DNA from: Adineta steineri
Taxonomy: Eukaryota > Rotifera > Eurotatoria > Adinetida > Adinetidae
NCBI GenBank assembly: GCA_905250115.1
Contig: CAJNOI010000146.1
Coordinates: 165,089 to 229,088, forward strand
Direction of reading: 5' to 3'
Length of the DNA stretch: 64,000 bases
The position numbers and the translations under genes are program-made. Shown one piece after another: positions 1 to 12,086 of this stretch. The notes under the pieces are model-generated. The model ran no database searches and had not been told where the DNA came from. It was given only the letters and a program-made list of their open reading frames with translations. Every line of letters starts with the position of its first letter. The first letter of the stretch is position 1.

Positions 1-354
1 ATGTTGAATACTAATTTATAGAAATCGTCAGACTAATATTTATCTAAAAATATCGAAATTATTACTTTCAACAGTAAAAGATAAATGTGTTTTCTTGTCT
101 ATGAAAACCCATATATATTTTTTAATATCTATTATTAAATCTACAAAAAACATTCACGAAGTCGCCAAATAAAGTTCTTTACTTTGACCTTGATGAAATC
201 TATCTTGATTCAAAGTATTTCAAATTCAAATCAGTTAAACTTACCAGTCAATTGAGTAGGTGGCATTTTTTTTGTAACTTTGCATCAGACATTAGATCTC
301 TTATAATTGATAAAACTGCTTAGAAAATTTTTATAGTAGAAAAATGATGTGATG

Positions 355-784
355 TTATGAAGCGGATGAGGTGTGAGTTAGAGCTCTATTCTCTGCTTCT
401 GTATTTGTCTTGAATTTCCTAAGAGTTACGCTCAATTCTATATGACCACATGAACAATAATCTTCTAGTATTTTTAGAGCTTGGTTGTATGAAACAAGAG
501 CATCAGTATATTTTGTTTGATTCCTTAGAACATTTCCAGTGTGATTGTGAGTATTACCAATATGAATACAACCGGATAAATGTAGTTTCTTTACTGTCAT
601 TAATACTCATTGATAAACATCTAAAGATTTTTTCAAGTTCATCTTGTCGATTAAGACTTTGAACAATGACGCACAATGTATCAACCACGTAAAAATAATT
701 TGATCGACAGTCTTCCTGATAGAAGGATTGGTTTGGATGAGGGTGTGGATGTGGACCATAGGTAAGAAAATCCACACCCATCAT
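355..784 (-). pseudogene. TPR (kinesin-light-chain-like) gene remnant
   Basis: Two overlapping open stretches in different frames (784 to 554, then 600 to 355) read as one degraded protein. The second contains a recognisable tetratricopeptide unit, with GNVLRNQTKYTDALVSYNQA followed by LKILEDY. This is the Asn-Gly/Tyr/Ala pattern of kinesin-light-chain-type TPRs, a family very abundant in bdelloids. The first part (VVDTLCVIVQSL, then DELEKIFRCLSMSI) looks like the preceding helix pair. The frame changes between the two parts and no start or complete domain is visible, so this is most likely a dying copy or a fragment. A telomere-like inverted repeat (739-783) lies inside the upstream end of the open frame, so the His-Pro run it encodes there is not original protein. 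Confidence 0.5.
739..783. repeat. telomere-like inverted repeat (TLIR 1)
   Basis: The left arm GAGGGTGTGGATGTGG faces the right arm TCCACACCCATC across a loop of about 15 bp containing GGTAAGAAAA. The arms are variants of the TGTGGG unit. Confidence 0.6.
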
Positions 785-1489
785 TTTAGGTTCGCAAAAG
801 TACTGACAAGGTTTCTGAAAGCATTTTTTTTTTGGTTTTTCATTTTCTACCTTATTTTGGTTGTACTATTCTAAATCTAATTTTACCTGCTGCTGTTGTT
901 TCTTTTTATATAAAACACCAACTTTGCGTCGCAATAAAAGTATTCCTGTTGCAAGCTAAATGATTCTTTTTATCAGTGTGACAAATAGATAATATTAAAC
1001 TTGATCCAATATTTATTACATTCTCTACTGTTGGTATAAAAGTAAATGACAAATATGCACTGCAAATAATAATATATATATATGAACATGAGCAATGAAT
1101 AAATGGCTGGGACTTTTTTTGGTATTATATTGATATACACCAGACCTTGAAATCGACCACCTTACCGGAGCTTTTTTTCCTCAGAGTAGATTTTTCTCGT
1201 AAATAATGGGTGTGCGTTCGAACAAAGGGTGGTCAGTGTGGGTGTGGTTATCATATCGTATCCACGCCCACCCTTTTGTATATTTTCGAATACATGTGGC
1301 TAGTGTGGAAACTTCATCACTATCGACATGTTTTCAAAAGCGAGTGTGCTTGAAAACGAGTATACATTATGTGAGTCCGCTGAAGTATGTTTTCAGCTTT
1401 TGTTACCTTGATATCTTATAAATTAGAATCTATTGCTAATCTACAATATAGTAATATATTTTTCAAAATATTTATTAATGCAGAAATAG
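785..1489. other. intergenic, no gene seen
   Basis: AT-rich sequence with T-runs and a short TA repeat near 1070-1082. The open frame at 1206-1421 only crosses the inverted repeat at 1226-1276 and has no recognisable content. Confidence 0.5.
1226..1276. repeat. telomere-like inverted repeat (TLIR 2)
   Basis: GGGTGGTCAGTGTGGGTGTG on the left is mirrored by ATCCACGCCCACCC on the right. Confidence 0.6.
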
Positions 1490-1936
1490 TCAGATAATAT
1501 AGTGATTGGCCTTTAAAGCTTTATTACATCTCACTAATTCATATTTACCGAGGCCAGTCAACATAAGGCTAAAAAAGCTGAGGGAGGCGCTATTCACCCG
1601 TGTACACCATAGCCAAGCTCTTCGTGCACCCTCATAGTCAAGAGCCTGTTTTCGCTTTTTAGTTATGTAGAGCAGAATCAAGCAAGGAATACCCCATAAA
1701 GAAAACCATCCCGTCACAGCAGTAAAAATCCACCATCCAATCAAGCATTTTTTATTTTCGTATCCGATAATTGTGTTCACACCAGATGTTGGATATCTGC
1801 TGAGAATCTCGTGCAATGCTTGTGTATTGATAATTTCATCACTTGGTATAATCTTGTGAATATTTTGATCGTCATTTGTCGTTGGTAGTTGCTCAGTGAC
1901 CGATGCGCTTGTATCCACTGTAAGCATAGTGATCAC
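1490..1936 (-). CDS. CD225/dispanin-like small membrane protein
   Basis: A 148-residue single-exon protein. The N-terminal ~65 residues are polar and probably cytosolic. A first hydrophobic helix (about 66-90, WWIFTAVTGWFSLWGIPCLI) leads into a basic loop KKRKQALDYEGARRAWLW, then a second hydrophobic helix (about 110-128). The order helix, basic loop with an AxDYEGAxxA-like motif, helix is the signature of the CD225/dispanin (IFITM-like) family, re-entrant or two-pass membrane proteins that act at endosomal and plasma membranes. The assignment rests on motif recall, not a search. The start at 1936 (MITMLTVD) could equally be the second Met, because the broken relative at 48181 begins MLTVD. 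An inverted repeat near 2250 lies upstream. Confidence 0.6.
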   Translation of the reverse strand: MITMLTVDTSASVTEQLPTTNDDQNIHKIIPSDEIINTQALHEILSRYPTSGVNTIIGYENKKCLIGWWIFTAVTGWFSLWGIPCLILLYITKKRKQALDYEGARRAWLWCTRVNSASLSFFSLMLTGLGKYELVRCNKALKANHYII

Positions 1937-3692
1937 CGTAATTTTATATGTGAAACTCTATTAATCTAAAAATGTCATATATATAAAGCTAATTGGTCAT
2001 AAATACTCTATTTTGAGTTTTTATACCTATTATTGCAATATTAAAAGAAAAACAAGGAATTATGCATTCTACTTAGACTCAGAATTGCAGTATAATGCTA
2101 GTATCTCATTGAATCGGTTAAAGAACTCAGGCAAACTTCGACTTTTTTTCAATTTCTACTAAGAACATCGAGTTCATTTCTTAGTTATAATCTTAGATCG
2201 GTTCGTTGAGCGCACAATAGCAGCATATAGTATGTAACTACTAAAACTGGGTGTGGGTGTGTTCTATATTAGATATATCCACATTCACTCACATTCAAAG
2301 CCAGGTTATAATTGAAAGCATGAGTTATGAAAGCTATATCTTTTATGACATTGAGCATCATTCCATAGCAACCAAGCAATGCTCGTCTTTGCACTAGCTT
2401 AGCTCTTTTTCGTGAAAATGTTACATCTTCATATTCACTGAAAAAACTATTCAAAAACCTGATCTTCTTTATTTATACTCATCCGCAACACACACTAGTG
2501 CTCTAATTGGTCACATACACCAGTAAAGTTTTATTAGGGCTTCTAATAACAGTTTCTCACATTAGCCTTCAAGCAATCAGTTAAATATGGACATTCATAC
2601 AAGTACGCAAGAAGACAATTTATGCTTGCTACACTCTTGTCTACGAGAAAGTTAATACTAAGCTTCCTCTATTTTTAATCAAAGCAACAACTATTGAACA
2701 AACTGTGCACTTATGATTATAAGTGCGTCAATAGACATGGAAACCATGATAAACGCCATTTTGTTCACAAAGATATAATAACTGATATATTAAATGCAAA
2801 CTAATAACTGACAGTAAAAATGATGAATGGCAGAAGTCGTAAAAGACTAATATTATCAGTATATGACATTCATGTACGACATGTGCTGCATAGATGAGTT
2901 ATTAGATAGAATAGAATGCTTTGACATATTGACATATTGACAAATATGTATTTAGTAACTTATTGAAACGCAGAGATCTTGTTCATCATTGATTGTTCAG
3001 AAAAAGTTAAAATATGCGTTGGTTTTTGTCTTAAAATCGTTTTACTCTTCAATAATACTTTCAATTCATGTCTTAGGCCGTTCTAACAAGTTCTCATGAG
3101 AATATCCTGACAAAATTTGTCAGAAAATCCGTAGTAATTATTTTTGTGTCGACTCTCTTTTTCTTAACTATATTTGAATGTTTTCTAGAGAAAGAACAAA
3201 AGCAAGTGTTGAAATTGTGGGTATGGTTACTGAAGTTTTTTCAAACACATTGAATTATAAGCGAATAAAGACAGATAATAGTAACCTAGATTAAGGGATA
3301 ATAAACATTTCTTTCTTTAATGAAAGCCACGCACAACTTTATAATCGGCCGAGATTTTACAGAGTTTTTTTTAATAGTTCGAATCGGGAAATATTCGGGT
3401 AAAGCGAACTGTCGTTCTCAGTATCATGATGAAACAGTGCTAGTAAGCATTAAAGAGAATTTATCGCGACCGAGTCAATCGTCACACTATGACTTCGTTG
3501 ATAATAGTATATTTTCCGAAACAGTGACGGTATTGTTTTACGGTTCAGCTTTCTCAACGAAGATGTAAGTCTTATAAAGTATCGAATAGTAAGCTTTGAT
3601 TTGCCGAACAATACTAGAATCTCCGCCAGTTAACTAAAACAATCTAACTTTCATTCTTTTCCAGTTTAGATCAATTCTCGAAGGCTGCCATC
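1937..3692. other. intergenic, no convincing gene
   Basis: Holds the inverted repeat at 2248-2297. Open frames at 2269-2454 (-) and 3320-3568 (+) have no recognisable domain and odd composition. The 3' end may contain the untranslated leader of the gene that starts at 3693. Confidence 0.4.
2248..2297. repeat. telomere-like inverted repeat (TLIR 3, degenerate right arm)
   Basis: The left arm CTGGGTGTGGGTGTG is clear. The right arm TCCACATTCACTCACATTC is a decayed match. Confidence 0.5.
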
Positions 3693-4796
3693 ATGATGGC
3701 ATCTCTTCTAATTCGTCTTATATTGGTCATCTTTATTTTGAGTGTCTTAGTTACCGGTCAAGGAGCTAGAGGTGGCAGCAGCATGCGACGTAAGTACTTC
3801 AATACATCAGTCAAAATCGACTCTGTCGTTATTTTGAGGTTATCTAACCAAAACGAGGAAAGAGCCAAAATTCTAGCAATAATAAATACTTGAAATAAGT
3901 GTTCACTTCGTTTTTTAATAAAAAAAAACATGAGTTTCTATCTTTCAATAGATATCTGTTCTATTAAAGTCGTTGAACATAAGAATCCTCGGTCTTTTCA
4001 GTGGCTGCTATAAATTTGACTTTCGAAAATATTCTGTAATATATTTGAAAACATGAAAATATAAATGAGGGAATGAAATTTACTTTTTTATAACAGAATT
4101 CTCTACAATAGTTATGTGCGTAATGATAGAATAATCCTTTTCATTATTGAACTGAGTACAGGTACCGTTACTCGTGGTGGTGGCCGCGACGGTGGTATCG
4201 ATGCTCGTGACGCCAGCTCCTCTTCAAATTTAGGAGACGATCCGGCGAACTCCGTTGCTATTGCAGGTGGCGTACTTGGTGGCTTTGCTGGTATATGTAT
4301 ACTATATTATGGTTGTAAATATTGGTCGAGATGCAAAGCAGCTCGTGCTAATAACATTGCCCTTAATAATACCCCGAGAACTGATACGTTTAATATACAA
4401 AATTTACCCCGTTTTCAATCGGGTAACTGGTTGAGTAGATATTACCAGTATGACAAATGGCATGATTGGCATCAGCTATCGCTTTCATTCAATCCAACAC
4501 AATTGAAAGTGAATGGAAATGGTTTTAATGATGTCGGCACGTTTAAAATACAAGGAATTTACTCAATTAAAAGGCATCGAATGAAGCTGACAAAAACATA
4601 TGAACGAGATACAGGTAATCGTATAGAAAACATGGGACATAAAGTAAAAATTCATCTGAAATGGAATACAATAGTTAATCAGTTTGAAGGTGTATGGTGT
4701 GTGAAAACGAAGAAATATCAAGATCAGAATAAATTTGAACTCAAACTAGATACTTTACAAGTGCAATCGATAGATTCAACTACTCACAAATATTAA
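3693..4796 (+). CDS. single-pass membrane protein with C-terminal beta-type domain
   Basis: Two exons, 3693-3789 and 4162-4796. The donor is GTAAGT at 3790, the acceptor AG ends at 4161, and the phases match. The product is about 244 residues. A signal peptide (MMASLLIRLILVIFILSVLV) is followed by a short Gly/Arg/Ser-rich ectodomain, a TM helix (about residues 72-92, SVAIAGGVLGGFAGICILYY) and a stop-transfer segment CKYWSRCKAAR. The cytosolic part has about 120 residues rich in Trp, Lys and Tyr (FQSGNWLSRYYQYDKWHDWH; later VGTFKIQGIYS; FEGVWCVKTKKY). This domain alternates hydrophobic and polar residues like a small beta barrel, but I cannot name the family. The intron is 372 bp, long for this window. 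A polyadenylation-type AATAAA-like signal lies near 5064. Confidence 0.65.
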
Positions 4797-5750
4797 CCAG
4801 CTTCTTATTTTTCAATCTTCTGCTTATCAAGAACAGTATCTTGACGTTGTGTGTGTAAATGTGCCGATTCTCCGGCCTTTTTCTTGATCTATGCCATTTT
4901 TAGTTCGACATTCATTATATTATCAACGAGTTCGATGAACTACATTTCAAATAGAACCATCGATGCCATAAATAATGAAAAAAATCACTTATTTATGATT
5001 TACTAGTGTTTAGTTGCCATGAGCATTATTAATAATTTTTTAAACGTATCAGCTAATGTAATGAAATAAAGGTACGGATAAGTGAGAGTAAATATCTTTT
5101 CTATGCTCGTACCATCACGCCCTTAAGATAACTTGTAAACGACTGTTAGCGGAGATATCCAATGAATTCATATGAAATAAAACGATCTGAAGCGGATTCT
5201 GTATATGGAAGTCACAAAAAAATGCTCAACAATGAAGCGCTATTTCCTTTTTTTCAGAGGAAACTTTCAAATCGTGCTATATAATAAACGTATTGACGAA
5301 ACTCAGTTCGCATGCAAATTAAATTATACAACGAAGGATTCTCATCCAGTAGATGCCGTTTCTCTAGAATTTATACAAAATGTTTGTTCACTCTTGTATT
5401 GAACTATCAGGTCTTATAGTTGTCTTTAATGTCCAACAGAGAAAAATAACCTACATTTTTTATGACAATTCAAATTTTTTCAATGACACTTGTACTGATG
5501 GAAAACCATACTAGTTGCATTTGAAAGAGAGAAGGTTGTGCATGATATACTTTTGTCAACTGATTTTGTTTTTTTCATTATAAAAATAGAAGAAATCAAT
5601 CACATTCATTGGTAGAGCTGCTCTCATCAGCTTACTAAACAAGAGGAAACCTTTTTTTTGCAATTCATGTATATAGTCGGCTGAAAAATTAATTAAAAAA
5701 ATTGTATATTTTTTATTCATTTCAATCTGTTTCAAACGAGAGAAAGACGT
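4797..5750. other. intergenic; 5' part of an exact duplication
   Basis: No gene seen. From 5326 onward the sequence is the first copy of the 950-bp segment repeated at 13634. Confidence 0.5.
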
Positions 5751-6275
5751 ATGGAATTATCGCGCCTCTCGCTAGCATCTTATCGATCTCGTATCACACA
5801 CTCGAGTACAAATGCGTCCCACTTAGTTCATCGTGTCGGCAGTGTTAGTTCACGGCCCACATCGATCATAAAGTTATCTCATGTTTCATCAGCTCCTTAT
5901 CGGCCTCGTATCACGCGGGTAGGTCAAAGAGATCTTAGGTTGACTCATCGTAAGAAGAATTTAAAACCTCAAATGAGAACCACCGTGGAACGTTTGAGTA
6001 AGTCATCAGCTTCCTCTCGTCGTCGCATCGTGCCCATTAATCAACGAGATTTTGAATCTATTCGTGATGCCACGAGTATTGGTTCTCGAACTGCACGAGT
6101 AAGTTTGTCTATCAATATGAAATCAGTCTATCTAAACTTACGTTTCTATTTCATAGTCAAACAAGAGTTCGATACATACAAGAAATGGTATATCACTACC
6201 AAACATCAGTGATCGCTCGAATATATTTGATCAAAAATCTCAAGCGAATAAAAAACGAAAAAAGTAGGTCATCTT
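5326..6275. repeat. 950-bp duplicated segment, copy 1 (abuts scaffold gap)
   Basis: Matches 13634-14583 at a constant offset of 8308 with no difference noticed. It ends at the first base of the N run, so its 3' limit is set by the gap. The 5' edge is at ATACAACGAAGG. An assembly artefact or allelic contig end is the simplest reading. Confidence 0.85.
5751..6275 (+). CDS. 5' exons of stalked membrane protein, copy 1 (cut by gap)
   Basis: Exon 1 is 5751-6098. The 58-bp intron 6099-6156 (GTAAGT...TTTCATAG) leads to exon 2 from 6157, which ends at the donor GTAGGT just before the gap. The encoded Ser/Arg-rich cytosolic N-terminus (MELSRLSLASYRSRITHSST...) is identical to the first 151 residues of the gene at 14059. 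The TM, stalk and ectodomain exons are absent because the contig ends here. Either a collapsed or duplicated assembly end or a very recent partial copy. Confidence 0.6.
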
Positions 6276-6375
6276 NNNNNNNNNNNNNNNNNNNNNNNNN
6301 NNNNNNNNNNNNNNNNNNNNNNNNNNNNNNNNNNNNNNNNNNNNNNNNNNNNNNNNNNNNNNNNNNNNNNNNNNN
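6276..6375. other. scaffold gap (100 N)
   Basis: A run of exactly 100 N, the usual placeholder for a gap of unknown size. Confidence 0.99.
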
Positions 6376-7869
6376 AAAATAAAAATAATTTCTTTTGAAA
6401 AGAAAAAAGACAAAATGAAATTCCTCTAAAAATTATCTTGATAGAAAAAAGTTTATATAAAATAAAATAAATTAATAAAGATTTAAAATATTTCAATTAG
6501 AAATAAATTTTATCTTTTACTTTTTCTTATCAAACATATTCCAAACAGAATAAAATCTTGTTAAGTGATAATAAAGAATGCCTAGAAAGTTTATATTTTT
6601 ATTCTATTTAATGAAATTTATCACTATGAACATATGAATTTAATTATGGTGATTAATATGCTAGAAATATCAAAGAATAAAGAAAAAAAAATAGTAAAAC
6701 AAAATTGAATTAAAATCGAAATAAACAATATGATAAAGATTCCTAAAATAATCATATAAACTTTAACGAACTCAAATTAAATATAATTTATTCAGATGTT
6801 TATCATAAAATGTTAATGCATAATTTTATTTATGAAGCTATCAATATATACTCATAATAAAATCAATTGTTTCTCATTTATTGATAGTTTTTTCTACATT
6901 TGGAACGAATATTTTTAATCATCATTGATTTAATTATTGTTATTGTTTTTAATAGAAAAAGAAAAACCAAAGAGATTTGTTTCCTTCATTCTTTATATAT
7001 TAAATATAGAACTTAATGTGATTTATAGAATCTCAAAAAATAAAATTATTTTATAGAGATTTTTAGTGTATGACATGATATTTAATAAACAACTCAAGGA
7101 TGGCATTTGTACCCGAGAGTTTATTCATCGATAAATCTATTCAACAATACAACTATCTCATCAAGGAAATATTGTTTAGAGGCGATCATTTCAGAATATT
7201 TTTACTATCATGATTAAATCCAATCTTTTGAAAATATGTCTATTTCGCTAGCTTTTATTGAATACACAAAATTCGAACTTACAAATAATTGAAAATACTT
7301 ATTTCTAAATTGTGTATTTAAATGATAAGATATAATATTCATCTTCTAATGCATTTCATTTTCAACATGAGCAGAAAAATAAAACATTACATTTGCTAAT
7401 AGTCACAAAATATTTTATATAGTATATTATTTATTTATTTTCTATTTTGTGACTAATAATCTATTCAATAAAAAGAACAAAGAATTCAAATGATAAATTA
7501 TTATTGTATTCATTACAAAATCTCATTTTTTGTCTAATTTATCAAAAACTTTAATATAAAATATCTAGAGGAATAAGATTGTAACAATGTGTTTTTTATT
7601 AGTTATTTAATTTTTCTTAGAATAATTAACAAAATTTGAAAATAATTCAATTTTTTATCTATATTAATACTGTTGTTATTGATTTAATTAATGAATAAAT
7701 CAATAATATTCTCAATTGTTTCTTCTTTTCTTCATCATAATTTCTTTTTTAGAAATAATTTCTTTAAAACTTATTTTTTGATGAAATAACTGAAATTCGA
7801 TTAATAAATGCTTGAGAATCTTGTTGAATAGAAATATTTGTTGGATTATTTAATTTTTCTGTAATTTCG
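6376..7869. other. very AT-rich gene desert
   Basis: About 1.5 kb of extremely AT-rich sequence with many A/T runs, no open frame of note and no recognisable repeat. It is visibly poorer in G+C than the other intergenic stretches and directly follows the gap. Confidence 0.6.
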
Positions 7870-7902
7870 GCCACACCCACGTCCGCACTCACATCCACAT
7901 CC
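7870..7902. repeat. telomere-like half repeat
   Basis: One arm only: CCACACCCACGTCCGCACTC followed by ACATCCACATCC. No facing G-rich arm was found, so this is probably a decayed inverted repeat. Confidence 0.45.
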
Positions 7903-7999
7903 ATAAATTAGTTGAAGAAAACAACGATCATGATCGATAAGGCGTCAGCATCTGTCAATGGATGTGCAAAAATGAAAAAACTGTGAAAGCGGTTCTGTC

Positions 8000-9749
8000 T
8001 TAATAGTTCCACATTTTCAAAACGATTTTATCTCCGTAACTGTTTGTATAGCTGATCGAACATTTTGTCGGCGGATGGTTTTCTATCCACTTGATTAACT
8101 CAGATTCCGCTGGCCAATACATCTCATTCTCTTCGTAGTTGATATGAACACTCATTGTTCGAAGATTGGTCATTATGTTTACAAGATTCACTACACTTTC
8201 TCGAGATTCAACGAAAAGCTGAAAGACTTCACATTGTTGCCCTAATGATGACATGGCAAATGTAGTACATTCTTCATCATCAAAATAATACGGAGAAGAA
8301 TATAACGTTGAATCAAACTGAAGATGACGAACGGATGCACTTTTAAGTTTGGATAGTCCTGTTAACTCTGACTTGTCCGCGTTATCGACGATTAGCTTAT
8401 AGAGACGAGGTGCTCGATCAAACAGAACTTGAAGGTCAGATTCCGAGTCTTTCTCATGTATTGATATGCGCAGTGAAGTCAAGTGATCGAATGTCGGAAT
8501 AATCTTCCAGATATTGTCGGGTAAAGGTAGTGAAATTTGGAGATAATGAATATTGGGAAAGTAAGCATGATGTATATTAAGCTGTTCGTTTACCGACTCC
8601 ATGCAATCGAGATTATGTACACGATTAAATAAACAATACTTTTCGTCGTCAGGGCAAGTCCATTTGGGTCGTCTTAAACCCTTAGCTATGCCAGTAAATA
8701 GTCTAAAGGCATACGGTAAGGTGTAAAGATATCCAAAAGTGCCCGATCCAGCGATTGGATTCCAATCACACCGAACATACCAGTGATGTTCATCAAGCCA
8801 AAACTGCGTTCGAAATGTATTAAGTAGTTCATCAATTTCTTCTTCTATGATTGTATCATAGAGCGGTGCTATAAACATTTTGAATCGAAGTTGTTTGAGC
8901 TTTGGTAAGTGATCGATAGTAATCTGTTTCCACTCATGCCCAGTCAAGTAGTGATCTTGCATATCAATTGTTAAATGACACAGATTAGGCAAATTCTGAA
9001 AAAGCTTGTGCAATGCACGTAATTCACCACAGAAATCGAGTTTTGAAGTCATGATTGATGTTACAACAACTGGAAATTTTTCATACTCATTTTTCAAATT
9101 AATATTCATAGAAAGAACTCGAAGGTTAGGCGCCTTTTGATATAGATCAGCTATATCACGCAATGGATGTGGAATATCATTCTGAATGCATAACGATTCG
9201 AGAGTTAATGAGATCGTCTTTAATTGACTGAAAATAGCATCAGATATATTATAAATTTCTAGGTTGAGATACGCAAGTTTTGGTAGATTCCAGATTTGAT
9301 TAAACAAGTAGGGTGTCATTGACTTTTCTTCTGAATCATAACATCGGCTGATGTTGAGATAAATCAAATGGATGAGACGATGAGTTTGACTTAGAGTTGT
9401 GATTATGTCTTTACAATGAGCATCACATATCGAAAGCAGTCTTAAGTTAATGAATTGATCGAAAGTAAACTCCATCAAGAAGATAAATATACCTGGAGTT
9501 TCAATACGATCACCAAGACGAAGTGAAACTATACGATCGACGATCGATACACGACGGTTTCCAAAAAAAGGTGTTGAAATCTTGTGAGTATATGCGTCGT
9601 AAATCGAGATAATACGCTCGGAACTGTTCGTAAAGTAACGTGTTAAAGCGAGAGTTGAGACCATCAAAAGCATGAAGTAAATCAAAAACGTCGAAATATT
9701 CGAAAACTTCAAGTAAAAGTTCGTTGACTAGTGATTCAAATCGTAACAT
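8000..9749 (-). CDS. F-box protein with leucine-rich-like tail, one frameshift
   Basis: Translation from Met at 9749 gives a typical F-box (MLRFESLVNELLLEVFEYFD, then VFDLLHAFDGLNSRF), the Skp1-binding module of SCF ubiquitin ligases. It is followed by about 500 residues of LRR-like helices and strands (VDRIVSLRLGDRIETPG; PKLAYLNLEIYNI; FPNIHYLQISLPLPD), the substrate-binding part. This architecture is a very large family in bdelloids. The F-box frame and the long downstream frame (9712-8000) differ by one base, and the switch falls at an A7 run (9563-9569, T7 in the coding strand). Around it the two frames continue the same family pattern, so this is a single-base homopolymer indel: a sequencing error or a young lesion. 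Otherwise full length, single exon, stop at 8000. Confidence 0.8.
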
Positions 9750-9849
9750 TCTTCGTTTGCGTCTCGTATGTTTCTTTCTTACTCGCAACAAATATACGTT
9801 GCTATGTGTTGTGTTACGATTTCTTTTCTTCACACAGCTTCTTTTCACT

Positions 9850-11012
9850 CTTTTTTTTGCTTATTTTCACAAGAGTAACGCAGCCTTGCACAAAAAGAAA
9901 GAGAACAGCAGAACAAAAATAACATATTTACTTATTTCTCTGCTAGCAGACAAAATTATACAACAACGACAAGTAGCTATGACCATTATGACGTCAATTG
10001 GAAACCTATTTCAAAGACCCTTTTTAAAGTGCGAAGAGAAAATGATACTACTAATGCTTTCATTTACTCGTTTGAAACGTACTACCTTTCAGAGTAATAA
10101 GCTGTTTACCTTTCCTTCTTCATTACTCTTCGTATCGTTTTCGTTATACTGTGTTTATCTTATCTTGTCTGTTTATCAACATCAACGTGAAATGTGTAAG
10201 AATATATGTTCAAAAAACATACACTTAATTCGTGTTTCCTATAGTATGTGTGCTCCTGGATTTTTGAATCATAGAAGTGAGTAATGAATGAGGAAACGCA
10301 ATATTGAATAAATAAAGACTAGTGACACTTGTAATATAAAGGATTCTATGACAAATACTGAGATCTCAAACTTACGCTTTACTTTACTTGTGCATTTTGG
10401 CTACTGAATCAATCACAGTCATGGATCGAGAGAAGAATTTAAAATTAAAATAGCCTGCAAATCTCAAAAACAAAATTCTAAATCTGTTGTTTCTTCCTTA
10501 ATTTTCAGCCGTAATACACAGTGTATTTCCTAAACTGAAAGGATAGGTTCTGTCACACGGCAAATAATTCATTTGCCTGCTAGTCTGTGTTTTCACAATT
10601 TGAGAGTCACCGGTTTTATTCTTCGGTTCAAAATCATTTCTCTCTTCGATGATCATTTGTGCGCCTTTCTATTCTTCTATAGTCAAGAGATTTCATCTCA
10701 TGATCCGATTAGTCATAGCTACTCTCCAAACAACTTTTTTTACCTAAGACTACGAGACAATTCAATGTATCAAACAGATACGAATGACATCCCGAAAATA
10801 AATCCTACGACGAACCTCAAACGTGTTCTGAATCTACAGTGTAGTTTGAGTGTTATCTTGTTGTTTTATATTTTCTCAAATGCTTAAAAACTTTAATATT
10901 ATTTCTTTCATTTCATTGATTTATCAACTGAACTACTGTATGTGCTATTCTGTTTATTTTATTGAAGAATGCATTAAACAATAATACAATTGTCAGTTAT
11001 TACTGATTCCAG
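9850..11012. other. intergenic, no convincing gene
   Basis: Open frames at 9724-10284 and 10573-10887 on the + strand are Phe/Leu/Ser-rich translations of T-rich DNA without a recognisable domain. The first overlaps the F-box start antisense. Confidence 0.45.
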
Positions 11013-12086
11013 TTACTGAATCATAGTAGCATCACGACGAAAAGTAATTGTTTGTCCGTCAGATTGAATATATTTGTTTATTTTTAATAATTGTTTAATT
11101 TTTCGTCGAAATCCAACATTCGAAATAAGTGATACATAGAAACTCGTTGCGAAAAATACGTAATTAAGTAAATGAATCAATTCAATGAATATGTTTTCCC
11201 AAGCGATTTGTAACGGTGTTTTGTACCATGTTTGTGTTATATTTGAATATGTCAATTGAACTGCATATGGAAAATATGTAACAACAGCAATTATTGATTC
11301 TGTTACTAACATCTTAGTTAATTGTGCATCCATATCCTTAAGCATTGAATTTTTTTGACTGATGTTTGCAGATATACTATTCATAGGTACAACTCTTCGA
11401 TTGGCAATACCTCGCTCACTTTTGATCAATAGGTAAGCCAATATGGCCATTACAACAGTCGAAGAAAGTGAGGAAAATATCACTTGAAAATAATTATCAT
11501 AGTCGTTATATAAACCGTCGGGAGGACCACATGTACCATTCTTTATTCTGTATAAAATGAGTCGATGACCAATGAGTAGTAACCAAAATAAAGGAATTAA
11601 GATGATCATTTTATATGCCACAGAAACACGATTACTCCATTGTCGATATGCTTAAAATAGAACAAATTCATTAAAATACAAAGTTTCAATTATTATCTAA
11701 TCGTACTTACTATTAGATCGTTGTACAGATAGAAGTCGATCAATAATAGCAAATGAAAACAAACTAAATGAAACTATATTACCCCAAAACGTACTAAATT
11801 GACGAAGTTTGCAGATAACAAGGTAACGATTCATTACTGGAATTCGAAAGCCATTTTGTAGTATGCGTGTTAATAATACGAAATTGAAATAATGACAATC
11901 AGCGACTGCTGCTGTGAATAAATATACTGCATAAGATTGTTTTCGAAATACTCGAGAACGATATACCAACATATTACCAATACAACCGAAATTACCCATA
12001 ATCCAAAGAAATGAACCAAAGAAAATATTCAATTGATAAGGTGCAATTAAAAGAGAAGCACTAATAACACTAGTGGTATTATTCAT
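11013..12086 (-). CDS. rhodopsin-family (class A-like) GPCR
   Basis: Two exons, 12086-11711 and 11650-11013. They are joined by a 60-bp intron (donor GTAAGT, acceptor TTTTAAG) with matching phase 1, giving about 337 residues. The N-terminus has an N-glycosylation site (NNTTS). TM1 carries the conserved Gly-Asn (CIGNMLVYRSRVFRK), TM2 an Ala-Asp (AAVADCHYF), and TM3 ends with IIDRLLSV in place of Asp-Arg-Tyr. TM4 follows from VSVAYKMIILIPLFWLLLIG, and TM5 (STVVMAILAYLLI) and TM6 (VTESIIAVVTYFPYAVQLTY) are visible. TM7 follows, with a short basic tail. This looks like the large bdelloid set of peptide-receptor-like orphan GPCRs; the ligand cannot be told. The start Met at 12086 directly precedes the glycosylated N-terminus. 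Confidence 0.75.

Noticed and set aside
1206-1421. 71-codon + frame near an inverted repeat
   Set aside because: Its sequence is mostly the repeat and flanking AT-rich DNA; no domain or splice logic.
6185-6496. Open frames running across the N run at 6276-6375
   Set aside because: They exist only because N is not a stop; same for 46358-46636.
9724-10284. 186-codon + strand frame rich in Phe, Leu and Ser
   Set aside because: It overlaps the F-box gene start antisense, has no domain, and reads T-rich DNA.
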